Assembly: GCF_025847275.1 (NCBI RefSeq)
Contig: NZ_JAOZEV010000006.1
Coordinates: 224,368-288,367, forward strand
DNA from: Flavobacterium frigoritolerans
GTDB lineage: Bacteria > Bacteroidota > Bacteroidia > Flavobacteriales > Flavobacteriaceae
Direction of reading: 5' to 3'
Length of the DNA: 64,000 bases
Position numbers and translations under genes: made by a program. Below, piece by piece: positions 7,402 to 15,702 of this stretch (position 1 is the first letter of the stretch; every line of letters starts with the position of its first letter). Below the pieces are notes generated by a model. The model did not search any database. It saw only the letters and a list, made by a program, of their open reading frames with translations, and was not told the DNA's origin.

Positions 7402-7809
7402 TTATGATAATTTACTAAAATCCATGAATAAAGAATTCCAACGATGTCCATCTAGATCTGCAAAACCACAACCGTACATCCAACCTTGATTCAAGCTTGG
7501 AGCTGCAAAAACATTCCCTCCTGCTTCCTGAACTTTTTTAGCAATTGTATCTACTTCTTCTTTACTTTCAGCATCTATAGATATTAGTATTTCTGAACTT
7601 GTTTTTGTATCTGTAAGTTTATTTTGAGAAATATCTTCAAACATTTTTTCTTCAAAAAGCATTATTACAAATTTACCTTCACCAACAAGCATACAAGTTG
7701 ATTTTGGCGTATCATGCTCTTCATTGAATGAAAAACCTATTTTCGAGAAAAAGGCTTTCGATTTTGCTACATCTTTTACTGGCAGATTGAGCCATATTTG
7801 TTTTGCCAT
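7402..7809 (-). CDS. VOC family protein (glyoxalase/bleomycin-resistance fold)
   Basis: 135 residues beginning KQIWLNLPVKDVAKSKAFFSKIGFSFN and ending GWMYGCGFADLDGHRWNSLFMD, the two betaalphabetabetabeta units of this fold. It is clearly paralogous to the gene at 8412-8819, with matching landmarks (NLPVKD, AFF, GWMY, DLDGH). The DLDGH segment carries the usual C-terminal metal-site region. Metal binding and substrate are not shown. It lies in the VOC/SRPBCC cluster, just upstream of an SRPBCC gene. Confidence 0.86.
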   Translation of the reverse strand: MAKQIWLNLPVKDVAKSKAFFSKIGFSFNEEHDTPKSTCMLVGEGKFVIMLFEEKMFEDISQNKLTDTKTSSEILISIDAESKEEVDTIAKKVQEAGGNVFAAPSLNQGWMYGCGFADLDGHRWNSLFMDFSKLS

Positions 7810-7969
7810 TTTTTGATATTTAAAGCTATTATTTTTAAACCATACAAGTTATATAAGATAATTAAGGCTATGCTTATATATTTACCTCAAAGGCATTAAG
7901 TCACAACGTTTTTTTTCATATTTGAGAGAAGCCTTAGAGTCTTTGTCTCTTTGAACCTTAGTTCCTTAA
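7810..7969. other. Spacer splitting the VOC/SRPBCC cluster
   Basis: 160 bp with no ORF. Its left part holds short degenerate repeats of the form CTTTGAACCTTAGTTCCTT (7943-7965) and AAGCCTTAGAGTCTTTG, similar in style to the element between clpX and clpP. It breaks an otherwise tightly spaced gene row, so the three downstream genes may have their own promoter. Confidence 0.4.
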
Positions 7970-8374
7970 TTAATTACGCTCTACATAACTTTTAAAATTA
8001 TCTAGAATCGCTTGCCATCCACCACGTTGCATCTCTTCTGGATTTTCTGTCTCTGGATCAAAACTTTCTATTACTTCTACTCCGTTTGGAGTTTCTCTAA
8101 AAGTAATTTCGACTTTTCTCCCATCTCCAATTACATATTCAATAGCTTCGTTTTCTTTTACTAAGGTATATTCTCCTTCAAAATCAAAACTCATACTTCC
8201 GTCTCTGGCTGCCATTGTCGATTTAAATTTACCTCCTGTTTTTAAATCATTTTCAGCATACGGTGTATGCCATTCTGGCGATGGACTATTCCATTCTTGT
8301 ATGTGTTTTGGAGCTGTCCATATTTCCCAAACTTTTGCTATTGGAGCTTTTACTGTACTTTGAACTGTTATCAT
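7970..8374 (-). CDS. SRPBCC domain protein, AHSA1-like
   Basis: 134 residues from the ATG at 8374: MITVQSTVKAPIAKVWEIWTAPKHIQEWN is the classic start of an AHSA1-type SRPBCC domain, and the ending is GWQAILDNFKSYVE. The frame could be extended to an ATG at 8467, but that adds 31 basic residues unlike the family and overlaps the upstream VOC gene, whose stop is at 8412. The internal start is therefore preferred. Function is probably binding of a small hydrophobic ligand; it is uncharacterised. It sits 37 bp after the upstream VOC gene. Confidence 0.87.
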   Translation of the reverse strand: MITVQSTVKAPIAKVWEIWTAPKHIQEWNSPSPEWHTPYAENDLKTGGKFKSTMAARDGSMSFDFEGEYTLVKENEAIEYVIGDGRKVEITFRETPNGVEVIESFDPETENPEEMQRGGWQAILDNFKSYVERN

Positions 8375-8411
8375 ATTCAATTGATTAAAATTATACTTTA
8401 TAAATTGACTT

Positions 8412-8819
8412 TTAATTTTTTGGCGCTTGACTTTCATCCATGAAAAATATTTCCCAATGATGCCCATCTAAATCTAAAAAAGCTTTTTGATACATCCATC
8501 CATAATCTTTGGCTTCCATGTATTCTGTACCACCAGCTTTTACTACTGCTGTAATTATTTCATCTACTTTTTCTCGGCTATCAACAGATAACGCCATTAA
8601 GATTTCGGTCGTGGTTGCTGTATTGCAAATTTGTTTTTGTGTGAATGTTTTAAAAAACTCTTCTAACAAAAGCATTGCAAATATATTTTCTCCGATTTCT
8701 AAACAAGCTGCTTTATCATCTGTAAAATTTAAATTGAATGTAAAACCTAATTCTGTAAAAAAAGCCATGCTGCGATTTAAATCTTTCACTGGAAGATTTA
8801 AGAAAATTTCTGTTTTCAT
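8412..8819 (-). CDS. VOC family protein (glyoxalase/bleomycin-resistance fold)
   Basis: 135 residues, paralogous to the product of 7402-7809: it starts EIFLNLPVKDLNRSMAFFTELGFTFN and ends GWMYQKAFLDLDGHHWEIFFMDE. It is the first gene of the cluster and divergent from the GlxA/AraC-type regulator at 8962, with a 142-bp gap in between. Position suggests control by that regulator. The substrate is unknown; detoxification or small-molecule binding are guesses from the fold. Confidence 0.86.
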   Translation of the reverse strand: MKTEIFLNLPVKDLNRSMAFFTELGFTFNLNFTDDKAACLEIGENIFAMLLLEEFFKTFTQKQICNTATTTEILMALSVDSREKVDEIITAVVKAGGTEYMEAKDYGWMYQKAFLDLDGHHWEIFFMDESQAPKN

Positions 8820-8889
8820 TTTTATATAAATTTACAAATTATTTAAAGCAAATTTAAAGTAATCACCTAGCCTTTAGACTATAATAAAA

Positions 8890-8941
8890 GTCATTTTTAG
8901 GGTCATTTAAGACAAAAAAGCTATTTTTGTATGAGTCATTT
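8890..8941. promoter_or_regulatory. Triple GTCATTT direct repeat and promoter-like box
   Basis: GTCATTT occurs at 8890-8896, 8902-8908 and 8935-8941, start to start 12 and 33 bp, in the divergent spacer between the VOC gene and the GlxA/AraC-type gene. Direct repeats are typical of AraC-family sites. TATTTTTG at 8922-8929 matches the -7 consensus for rightward transcription, without a clear TTG. Regulator binding is inference. Confidence 0.35.
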
Positions 8942-8961
8942 CCATTAAAAAAAGAGAAATA

Positions 8962-9927
8962 ATGAGTAAAAAAGTTGGGTTAATCGTTCCGCATGACTAT
9001 AAATTATTGAGTATTGCAGCCATTCTTGAAGTTTTTGAAACTGCTAATAAATTGCATTCTGAAGGCGAAAAACCGTTTGAGATATTCGTTTTTCAATCAT
9101 CTGAACAAATGGAGCAAGAAAAATTGTTTAATTATAAAGTTAATTCCATCCAATCCTCCGATGAGAAACTTGGATTGGTTTTAATTCCTGCATTTACCAC
9201 GGATGATATGAAAGGAATGATTGCAAAAAACAGCAATTTTATTCCTTGGTTAAAAAAACAGCATTTGTTTGGAGCAGAAATAGCTAGTTTTTGCACAGGC
9301 GCTTTCTTGCTTGGTGCTTCCGGATTACTAGATGAAAAATCAGCTACAACTCATGTTGACGCTTGTAGTGCTTTTAACCAATCGTTTCCTTTGGTAAATT
9401 TAAAACCCGAAGAAACATTAACTGCCGATGGAACGCTTTATACAAGTGGCGGATCAACTTCTTCTTTTCATTTACTGATTCTTTTAGTTCAGAAATATTG
9501 CGGAAATGAAGTAGCTGTACAAATTGCTAAAATTTTTGCCATTGATTTAAATCGTCATAAACAAAGTTATTTTAGCACTTTTCGTCCTAATCATTTACAT
9601 AATGATATTCTTGTTGCTCAATTGCAACACAAAATAGAAAATGAATACAGCACAATAGAAAAACTGGAAGAAATTACTAAAGACATTCCGACTAGTAATC
9701 GTAATATGACTCGAAGATTCAAGCAAGTAGTTGGGATTCCTCCTATAGAATATTTACAAAACATTCGTGTAGAAAGCTCTAAAAAATATCTGGAACAAAC
9801 ACAACTTTCTATATCCGAGATTATTGAAAAAACAGGCTACAATGATCCTAAATCTTTTAGAAAAGTTTTCTACAAAATGGTAGGAATGAAGCCAATTGAA
9901 TATAGAGAAAAGTTTAGAGTGAGATAA
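8962..9927 (+). CDS. GlxA family transcriptional regulator (DJ-1/PfpI + AraC)
   Basis: 321 residues in two parts. The N-terminal DJ-1/PfpI-like domain (about 3-190) has the nucleophile-elbow segment FGAEIASFCTGAFLLGASGLLDEKSATTH. The C-terminal AraC domain (about 220-318) has two helix-turn-helix motifs and the ending SISEIIEKTGYNDPKSFRKVFYKMVGMKPIEYREKF. Members sense metabolites such as amines or nitrogen compounds, usually without amidotransferase activity. It is divergent from the VOC/SRPBCC genes and likely regulates them. Confidence 0.92.
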   Translation: MSKKVGLIVPHDYKLLSIAAILEVFETANKLHSEGEKPFEIFVFQSSEQMEQEKLFNYKVNSIQSSDEKLGLVLIPAFTTDDMKGMIAKNSNFIPWLKKQHLFGAEIASFCTGAFLLGASGLLDEKSATTHVDACSAFNQSFPLVNLKPEETLTADGTLYTSGGSTSSFHLLILLVQKYCGNEVAVQIAKIFAIDLNRHKQSYFSTFRPNHLHNDILVAQLQHKIENEYSTIEKLEEITKDIPTSNRNMTRRFKQVVGIPPIEYLQNIRVESSKKYLEQTQLSISEIIEKTGYNDPKSFRKVFYKMVGMKPIEYREKFRVR

Positions 9928-9958
9928 AAAAAAACCTGTTCAAATAAATGAACAGGTT
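9926..9958 (-). terminator. Intrinsic terminator of clpX
   Basis: AACCTGTTCA (9933-9942) and TGAACAGGTT (9949-9958) form a perfect 10-bp stem with a 6-nt loop. On the minus strand it is followed by about nine U residues. It lies about 50 bp after the clpX stop and touches the end of the convergent regulator gene. Confidence 0.85.
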
Positions 9959-10009
9959 AAGATAAATCTTTGACAAAAATTTAAAAATTTGACAAAGTTA
10001 TTTCAAGAT

Positions 10010-11242
10010 TTATGAAGCAATTTCTAATCGTTTCAATAAATTCTTATTCAAAGTTTCTTTGGCGTACTCTTTATCAATCTCTAATATTTTAACATCTGAG
10101 CTTGGTAAATCATACATAGCATCGGTTAAGATAGCTTCACATAACGAACGCAATCCACGTGCTCCTAATTTATACTCTAATGCTTTTTCTACAATAAAAT
10201 CCAATGCTTCATCAGTAATCGTAAACTCTACCTCATCCATTAAAAACAACTTTTGATATTGTTTGATTAATGCATTTTTAGGTTGAGTAAGAATTGCACG
10301 CAATGTTTCTCTATCTAAAGGATCCATATGCGTTAAAACTGGTAAACGACCAATGATTTCTGGAATCAATCCAAAGTCTTTAATATCTTTTGGAATGATG
10401 TATTGTAATAAATTGTCTTTGTCAATATTATCCACATTTTTTGATGTGCTATAACCTACTGCCTGACGGTTTAAACGTTTTGAAATAATACGTTCTACTC
10501 CATCAAAAGCTCCTCCAGCTATAAACAATATATTTTGTGTATTTACCTCAACAAATTTTTGGTCTGGGTGCTTACGTCCTCCTTTTGGTGGTACATTTAC
10601 AACTGTTCCTTCTAAAAGTTTCAATAATGCTTGTTGTACTCCTTCGCCCGAAACATCACGTGTTATTGATGGATTATCGCTTTTACGAGCAATTTTATCT
10701 ATTTCATCAATAAAAACGATTCCTCTTTCGGCTTTTGCCACATCGTAATCGGCAGCTTGAAGCAAACGTGTCAAAATACTTTCTACGTCTTCTCCAACAT
10801 ATCCTGCTTCGGTTAGAACGGTAGCATCAACAATTGCCAAAGGAACGTCTAACATTTTTGCAATGGTTTTTGCTACTAATGTTTTTCCTGTTCCCGTTTG
10901 ACCAACCATAATGATATTACTTTTCTCTATCTCTACTTCGTCATCCAACTGTTGTTGCATTAAACGTTTGTAGTGATTGTAAACCGCAACCGACATTACT
11001 TTTTTAGTTTGATCCTGACCTATTACATATTGATCTAAGAATGCTCTAATTTCTTTTGGTTTCTTTAATATTAAATCACCAACTAATTTTGAGCTTCCAC
11101 TTGATTTTAATTCTTCTAAAACAATTCCGTGTGCTTGTTCGATACACTTATCACAAATATGTGCATTAATACCAGCAATTAATAAATTGGTCTCTGGCTT
11201 TTTTCTCCCACAAAACGAACACTCTAATACTACTTTTGCCAT
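10010..11242 (-). CDS. clpX: ATP-dependent Clp protease ATP-binding subunit ClpX
   Basis: A hexameric AAA+ unfoldase that feeds substrates to ClpP. 410 residues, normal length. The N-terminal zinc domain has Cys8, Cys11, Cys30 and Cys33. Walker A is GQTGTGKT (114-121), the pore loop is GYVG (147-150), and Walker B is IVFIDEID (about 175-182). The C-terminal domain includes [21 protein letters not shown] with the sensor-2 arginine. It follows clpP on the same strand after a 175-bp spacer and has a strong terminator. clpP-clpX order is usual. Confidence 0.98.
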   Translation of the reverse strand: MAKVVLECSFCGRKKPETNLLIAGINAHICDKCIEQAHGIVLEELKSSGSSKLVGDLILKKPKEIRAFLDQYVIGQDQTKKVMSVAVYNHYKRLMQQQLDDEVEIEKSNIIMVGQTGTGKTLVAKTIAKMLDVPLAIVDATVLTEAGYVGEDVESILTRLLQAADYDVAKAERGIVFIDEIDKIARKSDNPSITRDVSGEGVQQALLKLLEGTVVNVPPKGGRKHPDQKFVEVNTQNILFIAGGAFDGVERIISKRLNRQAVGYSTSKNVDNIDKDNLLQYIIPKDIKDFGLIPEIIGRLPVLTHMDPLDRETLRAILTQPKNALIKQYQKLFLMDEVEFTITDEALDFIVEKALEYKLGARGLRSLCEAILTDAMYDLPSSDVKILEIDKEYAKETLNKNLLKRLEIAS

Positions 11243-11256
11243 CTATTTTTAGTTGC

Positions 11257-11404
11257 AAAGTTACAAAGGTTCTAAGGTCCTGAGGTTCTTACATTCGAAA
11301 CTCAAAACTAAGGCAACCTATAACTTCATTTTATTTTAACCTAAATTTCTCCTATTCAAATTCACAAAGCAGCGCACTTTGAAACTTAGTGCCTTTGTAA
11401 CTTT
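11257..11404. repeat. Inverted repeat in the clpP-clpX spacer
   Basis: AAAGTTACAAAGGTTCTAAG (11257-11276) matches the complement of 11385-11404 at 18 of 20 positions, enclosing 108 bp of AT-rich DNA. It fills most of the spacer. It could fold as a long stem in a clpP-clpX transcript, or be a decayed palindromic mobile element. No ORF inside. Confidence 0.55.
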
Positions 11405-11417
11405 AAACCTTAAAAAT

Positions 11418-12092
11418 TTATCCTCTTCTCAAAACTTCATCAATCATTCCGTACTCTTTAGCTTCATCAGCAATCATCCAGTAATCACGTTCGCTATCTT
11501 TATGTACTTTATCAAAAGTTTGTCCTGAATGCTGAGAGATGATGTTATATAATTCATCTTTCAGTTTCAACATTTCGCGTAAATTGATTTCCATATCAGT
11601 AGCAACTCCTTGAGCTCCTCCAGATGGCTGGTGAATCATTACTCTTGAATGTGGTAAAGCCGAACGTTTTCCTGCAGCTCCTGCACATAATAAAACAGCT
11701 CCCATAGAAGCAGCCATACCTGTACAAATTGTAGCTACATCTGGTTTAATATATTGCATTGTATCATAGATTCCTAATCCTGCATAAACACTTCCTCCAG
11801 GAGAATTTAGATAAATCTGAATATCCTTAGATGCATCCGCACTTTCTAAAAATAATAATTGTGCCTGAACAATATTTGCAATTTGATCATCAATACCTGT
11901 TCCAAGGAAAATAATTCTATCCATCATTAATCTTGAAAAAACGTCTAACTGTGAAATATTCAACTGACGTTCTTCTATAATATATGGAGTCATATTAGTT
12001 GGAGTCATTGCACTTACGATTTTATCGTAATACATAGCATTCACTCCTTGGTGCTTTGTAGCAAATTTTTTAAATTCTTTACCGTAGTTCAT
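11418..12092 (-). CDS. clpP: ATP-dependent Clp protease proteolytic subunit ClpP
   Basis: Serine peptidase subunit of the ClpXP degradation machine. 224 residues. The catalytic triad reads Ser129 (GMAASMGAV), His154 (RVMIHQPSGG) and Asp199 (VHKDSERDYWM); the oligomerisation region is IQIYLNSPGGSVYAGLGIYDTM. The N-terminus is about 25 residues longer than in E. coli, with a likely processing point before TPYIIEERQ, so the ATG at 12092 probably begins a propeptide. clpX is downstream and tig upstream on the same strand, forming a proteostasis cluster. Confidence 0.98.
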   Translation of the reverse strand: MNYGKEFKKFATKHQGVNAMYYDKIVSAMTPTNMTPYIIEERQLNISQLDVFSRLMMDRIIFLGTGIDDQIANIVQAQLLFLESADASKDIQIYLNSPGGSVYAGLGIYDTMQYIKPDVATICTGMAASMGAVLLCAGAAGKRSALPHSRVMIHQPSGGAQGVATDMEINLREMLKLKDELYNIISQHSGQTFDKVHKDSERDYWMIADEAKEYGMIDEVLRRG

Positions 12093-12200
12093 ATTTTTTT
12101 GTTCTAAGTTGTACGTTACTATATTATATATTTTATTTAATCAAAGGTCATACCTCTTTATAAACAATGCCAATATGTCTTATTTTAAATTTGAAACCTA

Positions 12201-12238
12201 AAAAAAGAGCGTCAAAGAAAAATATTCTTTTGACGCTC
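12201..12238 (-). terminator. Intrinsic terminator of tig
   Basis: GAGCGTCAAA (12207-12216) and TTTGACGCTC (12229-12238) form a 10-bp stem. On the minus strand it is followed by an uninterrupted U run (the A run 12201-12206). It separates tig from clpP. Confidence 0.85.
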
Positions 12239-12261
12239 AAATATACTTATTTTTTTAGAAA

Positions 12262-13587
12262 TTATTCTCCGTAAGAAGCTGCAATAAATTCTTCGTAAGT
12301 TACTTCTTTAGTTGTTGGATTTGCTTTTTCTTTAAACAATACCAATAACTTCTCAGCTACAACTTGCTCTGAAAGTCTTTTTACTTCTTCTTGGTTTGAC
12401 AACACTCTTGCAACAATTCCTTGAACTTCTTCGTCTGTTGGGTTTGTTTGTCCAAATTGAGCCATTTGTTGTTTGATTGCACCTGTTGTGAATGCTTTCA
12501 AATCTTCAAACGTGATTTGGATATTACTTTGAGCCATTGCTTTTCCTTCAATCAATTGAAAACGTAATCCTTTTTCTGATCTTGCGTATTCAACTTCTGC
12601 TTCTTCTGGAGATAATTTTTTCTCACCTACAGTTTGCAACCATTTTTTAAGGAATTCAGCTGGCAATTCAAATTTAGTGCTCTCAATTAAGAAATCTTGA
12701 ACATCTGCTAATAATTTTTGATCTGCTTGTTGTGCAAATTGAAGTTCTGCATCTTCTTTAATTTTTGCTTTCAAATCTTCTAATGAGGCTACTTTACCTT
12801 CACCAAAAAGTTTATCAAACAATTCTTGGTTTAATTCAGCTAATTCAGCTCCGTTGATAGCTTCGATAGTAAAGTTAACATCTACATCTAAACCATGAAC
12901 ATCATCATGACTTACTTTTAAGTAATCCATTAATTGGTGATCATCTTCGAATAAACCTTTAGTATTTACAGTTACAACATCTCCAACTTTTTTACCGATG
13001 AATTTATCAGCAGTTTTTTTATCTTTAAAGATAGAAAGTGAAATTGTTGTAGTATTGTTGATTCCTTTTTCTTCATTTGTAAAAGTTCCTGTAATATCAG
13101 AATCAGCTACAACTACATCTTGAGGAATTGCTTTTCCAAATTGTTTTTGGATACGCTCTACTTGACCGTCAATTAATTTATCATCAGCAGTAACGATATA
13201 TTTTACGATATCATTTTTAGCTTCAAGATCAATTTCGAAGTTAGGTACTAAACCAATTTCATATTCGAATACTAATTCTTCAGCATCCCAATCAAAATTT
13301 TCATTTTCTTTAGCAAGAGGAGTTCCAAGAAGATTTAATCTTTCAGATTGTACATAACGCTCCAAAGCCAAATCAACTACTTTTTTAACTTCTTCTTGTT
13401 TTATTCCTTTTCCGTATTGTTTCTCAACAAGGTCTTTAGGAACTTGTCCTTTTCTAAAACCTTTTACAGTTGCCAAAGGCATTTTTTCGTTTAATCTTTT
13501 TTGAACTTGACCTTTGTAATCCATATGAACAACGTTCAATACAATTGTCTCATTTACTGCGTTTATTGCTACTCTTTTAATATCCAT
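12262..13587 (-). CDS. tig: Trigger factor (ribosome-associated chaperone/peptidyl-prolyl isomerase)
   Basis: Binds nascent chains at the ribosome exit tunnel. 441 residues, typical length. The ribosome-binding signature appears as TVKGFRKGQVPKDLVEKQYG (about 41-60; the family motif is GFRxGxxP). The middle PPIase-type domain (about 150-245) is poorly conserved, as is usual in Bacteroidetes, and the C-terminal helical domain is rich in Glu, Lys and Gln. It has its own promoter at 13622-13652, embedded in a palindrome, and its own terminator. It precedes clpP and clpX, as in many bacteria. Confidence 0.95.
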   Translation of the reverse strand: MDIKRVAINAVNETIVLNVVHMDYKGQVQKRLNEKMPLATVKGFRKGQVPKDLVEKQYGKGIKQEEVKKVVDLALERYVQSERLNLLGTPLAKENENFDWDAEELVFEYEIGLVPNFEIDLEAKNDIVKYIVTADDKLIDGQVERIQKQFGKAIPQDVVVADSDITGTFTNEEKGINNTTTISLSIFKDKKTADKFIGKKVGDVVTVNTKGLFEDDHQLMDYLKVSHDDVHGLDVDVNFTIEAINGAELAELNQELFDKLFGEGKVASLEDLKAKIKEDAELQFAQQADQKLLADVQDFLIESTKFELPAEFLKKWLQTVGEKKLSPEEAEVEYARSEKGLRFQLIEGKAMAQSNIQITFEDLKAFTTGAIKQQMAQFGQTNPTDEEVQGIVARVLSNQEEVKRLSEQVVAEKLLVLFKEKANPTTKEVTYEEFIAASYGE

Positions 13588-13613
13588 CTTCTTCTTTAAT
13601 TTACATAATAAAA

Positions 13614-13648
13614 TTGGGTTGCAAAATTATAAAATTTTTGCAACCCAA
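13614..13648. promoter_or_regulatory. 13-bp inverted repeat over the tig promoter
   Basis: TTGGGTTGCAAAA (13614-13626) and its exact complement (13636-13648) surround a 9-bp AT spacer. The right place for the tig -7 box (13629-13622) lies inside it, so it could be an operator. On RNA it would fold into a stem, about 60 nt after the stop of the upstream holin-like gene, and might instead be that gene's terminator. Confidence 0.6.
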
Positions 13649-13652
13649 CCAA
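13622..13652 (-). promoter_or_regulatory. Promoter of tig
   Basis: On the minus strand TTG (13652-13650), a 20-bp spacer and TAATTTTG (13629-13622) fit the Bacteroidetes consensus. The start would be near 13615, giving a leader of about 28 nt before the tig ATG at 13587. Confidence 0.5.
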
Positions 13653-13706
13653 GCTTTTTAATATATTGATAAGAAGTGCTTTTTAAGACTCCCCTTCCTT
13701 ATTATT

Positions 13707-14051
13707 TTATCTATCTTCTCCTAATATTTTATACGTAATAGACTGTAGAATAGACAGAACGATACTAAATATTAGTGCCGTCCAAAACGAATCAACTGTA
13801 AACCCGCCAACAATTTTGGTACACAACAAAATAATTATAGCATTAATAGCTAGCAAAAACAGTCCAAACGTAATCAAAGTAACTGGCAATGTGAATAATA
13901 CTAATAGCGGCTTAATAAAAATATTAAGCAATCCTAGCACCACAGCAACAATTAAAGCAATAGTAAAACTAGCTACATGAACGCCTGGCATAAAATGAGC
14001 AATTAGTAATACTAAGCCTGCGGTAATCAATATTCTGAGTAGTAATTTCAT
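13707..14051 (-). CDS. Phage holin family / YvlD-type membrane protein
   Basis: 114 residues, almost entirely hydrophobic, with four predicted membrane helices (about 4-22, 28-50, 55-78 and 90-108). The pattern LGLLNIFIKPLLVLFTLPVTLITFGLF is the signature of the phage_holin_4_2/YvlD family of inner-membrane proteins. Despite the name these are chromosomal housekeeping proteins of unknown function, not lysis holins. No phage genes are near. It lies 56 bp after the hydrolase gene on the same strand. Confidence 0.85.
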   Translation of the reverse strand: MKLLLRILITAGLVLLIAHFMPGVHVASFTIALIVAVVLGLLNIFIKPLLVLFTLPVTLITFGLFLLAINAIIILLCTKIVGGFTVDSFWTALIFSIVLSILQSITYKILGEDR

Positions 14052-14107
14052 ATTTTTTTGTTTTAAAATTTATTTAAAAGTAATAAAATTTTCATTAAAC
14101 AAAGTAA

Positions 14108-14872
14108 TTATTTTTTCAAAAAATCGATGGATAGTTCGTAAAACATCTTAGGATTTTCGGCATGTAACCAATGCCCAACGTTTGGAATCGTCTCAATATT
14201 TGAATTTGGAAAATGTTGCTTGATATTCTCAAAATCTGAATCTAAAATATATCTCGAAGCGCCTCCTCTAATAAATAATGTGGGATTATTAAAAACCAAA
14301 TTGACATCTAATTCTTTACCTATAGCTTCTAAGTTAGTATTAAAAACTGGTAAATTAAATCGAAATGCTAATTGTCCCGGCTCCAGCCAATACAGATTTT
14401 TCATTAAAAATTGTCTTGTCCCAAAATCAGATATATACGCTGCCAAAATAGCTTCGACATCATTGCGACTTGGTTTTACTGAGAAATCAACTGCATTTAA
14501 TCCAGCCAATATATCTTGATGATGTTGCTTATAATATTTAGGTGCGATATCGGCAACAATTAATTTATTAACTTTCTCAGGATGCTTTGCTGCAAAGAAC
14601 ATAGCCGTTTTACCTCCCATCGAATGCCCTATGATATCGACTTTATCCAAGTTATTAGCTTGACAATATTCGAAAACATCTTGCACCATTGCCTCATAAG
14701 TAAATATATCGGAATGAAAACTACGTCCGTGGTTACGTAAATCTAAAATATGAACCTGAAAACCACCAGCCGCAAATTGAGTACCAAGCGTTTTCCAATT
14801 ATCAGACATTCCTAAGAATCCATGAAGAATTAGTAACGGCTTGCCTTCCCCTTCTATTTTTGAATATAACAT
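14108..14872 (-). CDS. Alpha/beta hydrolase, YbfF-like esterase
   Basis: 254 residues with the alpha/beta hydrolase fold: oxyanion segment LHGFLGMSDNWKTLG, nucleophile elbow IIGHSMGGKTA, a probable acidic residue in the YILDSDFE region, and catalytic histidine in NVGHWLHAENP. It is similar to YbfF-type acyl esterases. The substrate is unknown. Its start codon is 1 bp after the pdxJ stop, so the two are surely co-transcribed; no metabolic link to pyridoxal phosphate is apparent. Confidence 0.9.
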   Translation of the reverse strand: MLYSKIEGEGKPLLILHGFLGMSDNWKTLGTQFAAGGFQVHILDLRNHGRSFHSDIFTYEAMVQDVFEYCQANNLDKVDIIGHSMGGKTAMFFAAKHPEKVNKLIVADIAPKYYKQHHQDILAGLNAVDFSVKPSRNDVEAILAAYISDFGTRQFLMKNLYWLEPGQLAFRFNLPVFNTNLEAIGKELDVNLVFNNPTLFIRGGASRYILDSDFENIKQHFPNSNIETIPNVGHWLHAENPKMFYELSIDFLKK

Positions 14873-14873
14873 A

Positions 14874-15587
14874 CTATTTTAGTTTACGCAAATACATATT
14901 AATCACATTATCTAATCCAAGATAAAGCGCTTCTGAAATTAAGGCATGACCGATAGAAACCTCTAATAATCCCGGAATATTTTGTTTAAAAAACTCAATA
15001 TTATCCAAACTTAAATCATGCCCAGCATTAATCCCTAAATTAAGTTCATTTGCTAATTTAGCTGCTTCGGTATAAGAATCAATTCCCTTTTCGTTTCCTA
15101 GACTATATTGATGCGCAAAAGCCTCTGTATATAATTCTATTCTATCTGTTCCTGTTTTTTTAGCACCTTCAATAATTTCAAGAACTGGATCAACAAAAAT
15201 CGAAGTCCTAATTCCGTTACGCTGAAACTCCTGTATTACTTCTGTTAAATACGCTTGATTCTTTATAGTATCCCAACCTGCTGAAGATGTAATAGCACCA
15301 ATTGCATCTGGAACCAATGTTACCTGATCTGGTTTACATTCTAAAACCAAATCGATAAAATTATGTTGTGGATTTCCTTCAATATTATATTCTGTATACA
15401 CAATTGCTTTTAAATCTCGTGCATCCTGATAACGAATATGGCGTTCGTCTGGACGAGGGTGTATTGTGATTCCTTGGCCTCCGAATTTTTGAATATCGGT
15501 CGCCACTTTTAATAAATCCGGTACATTTCCGCCACGCGCATTACGTAACGTTGCAATTTTATTGATATTTACACTTAACTTTGTCAT
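14874..15587 (-). CDS. pdxJ: Pyridoxine 5'-phosphate synthase PdxJ
   Basis: Condenses 1-deoxyxylulose 5-phosphate with 3-amino-2-oxopropyl phosphate to form pyridoxine 5'-phosphate in the DXP-dependent vitamin B6 pathway. The start chosen is the ATG at 15587 (MTKLSVNINKIATLRNARGG), giving 237 residues; an ATG nine codons upstream adds a sequence foreign to the family. Conserved blocks are TIHPRPDERHIRYQD, VTLVPD, GINAGHDLSLDNI and SIGHALISEAL with phosphate- and substrate-binding residues. It is the first gene of a two-gene unit with the hydrolase. Confidence 0.97.
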   Translation of the reverse strand: MTKLSVNINKIATLRNARGGNVPDLLKVATDIQKFGGQGITIHPRPDERHIRYQDARDLKAIVYTEYNIEGNPQHNFIDLVLECKPDQVTLVPDAIGAITSSAGWDTIKNQAYLTEVIQEFQRNGIRTSIFVDPVLEIIEGAKKTGTDRIELYTEAFAHQYSLGNEKGIDSYTEAAKLANELNLGINAGHDLSLDNIEFFKQNIPGLLEVSIGHALISEALYLGLDNVINMYLRKLK

Positions 15588-15702
15588 ATAAATGGATATT
15601 AATTCTAGTAACACTATATTTGTTACGACAAAAATACAAAGTAAAACTTAGGAGTTTTTGCTATTTTTTGATTATTTTGCATCAAATATTGCTAATTGGA
15701 TT

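Noticed and set aside
8375..8467. Longer start for the SRPBCC gene at 8467
   Set aside because: The extra 31 residues are basic, unlike the family, and overlap the end of the upstream VOC gene; the ATG at 8374 gives the normal start.
13707..14051. Phage holin as a sign of prophage
   Set aside because: The protein belongs to the chromosomal YvlD-like group, and no phage genes are near.
15658..15702. TTG start at 15658 for the CBS gene before nadK
   Set aside because: It adds 15 residues not seen in the family; the ATG at 15703 starts the first conserved block.
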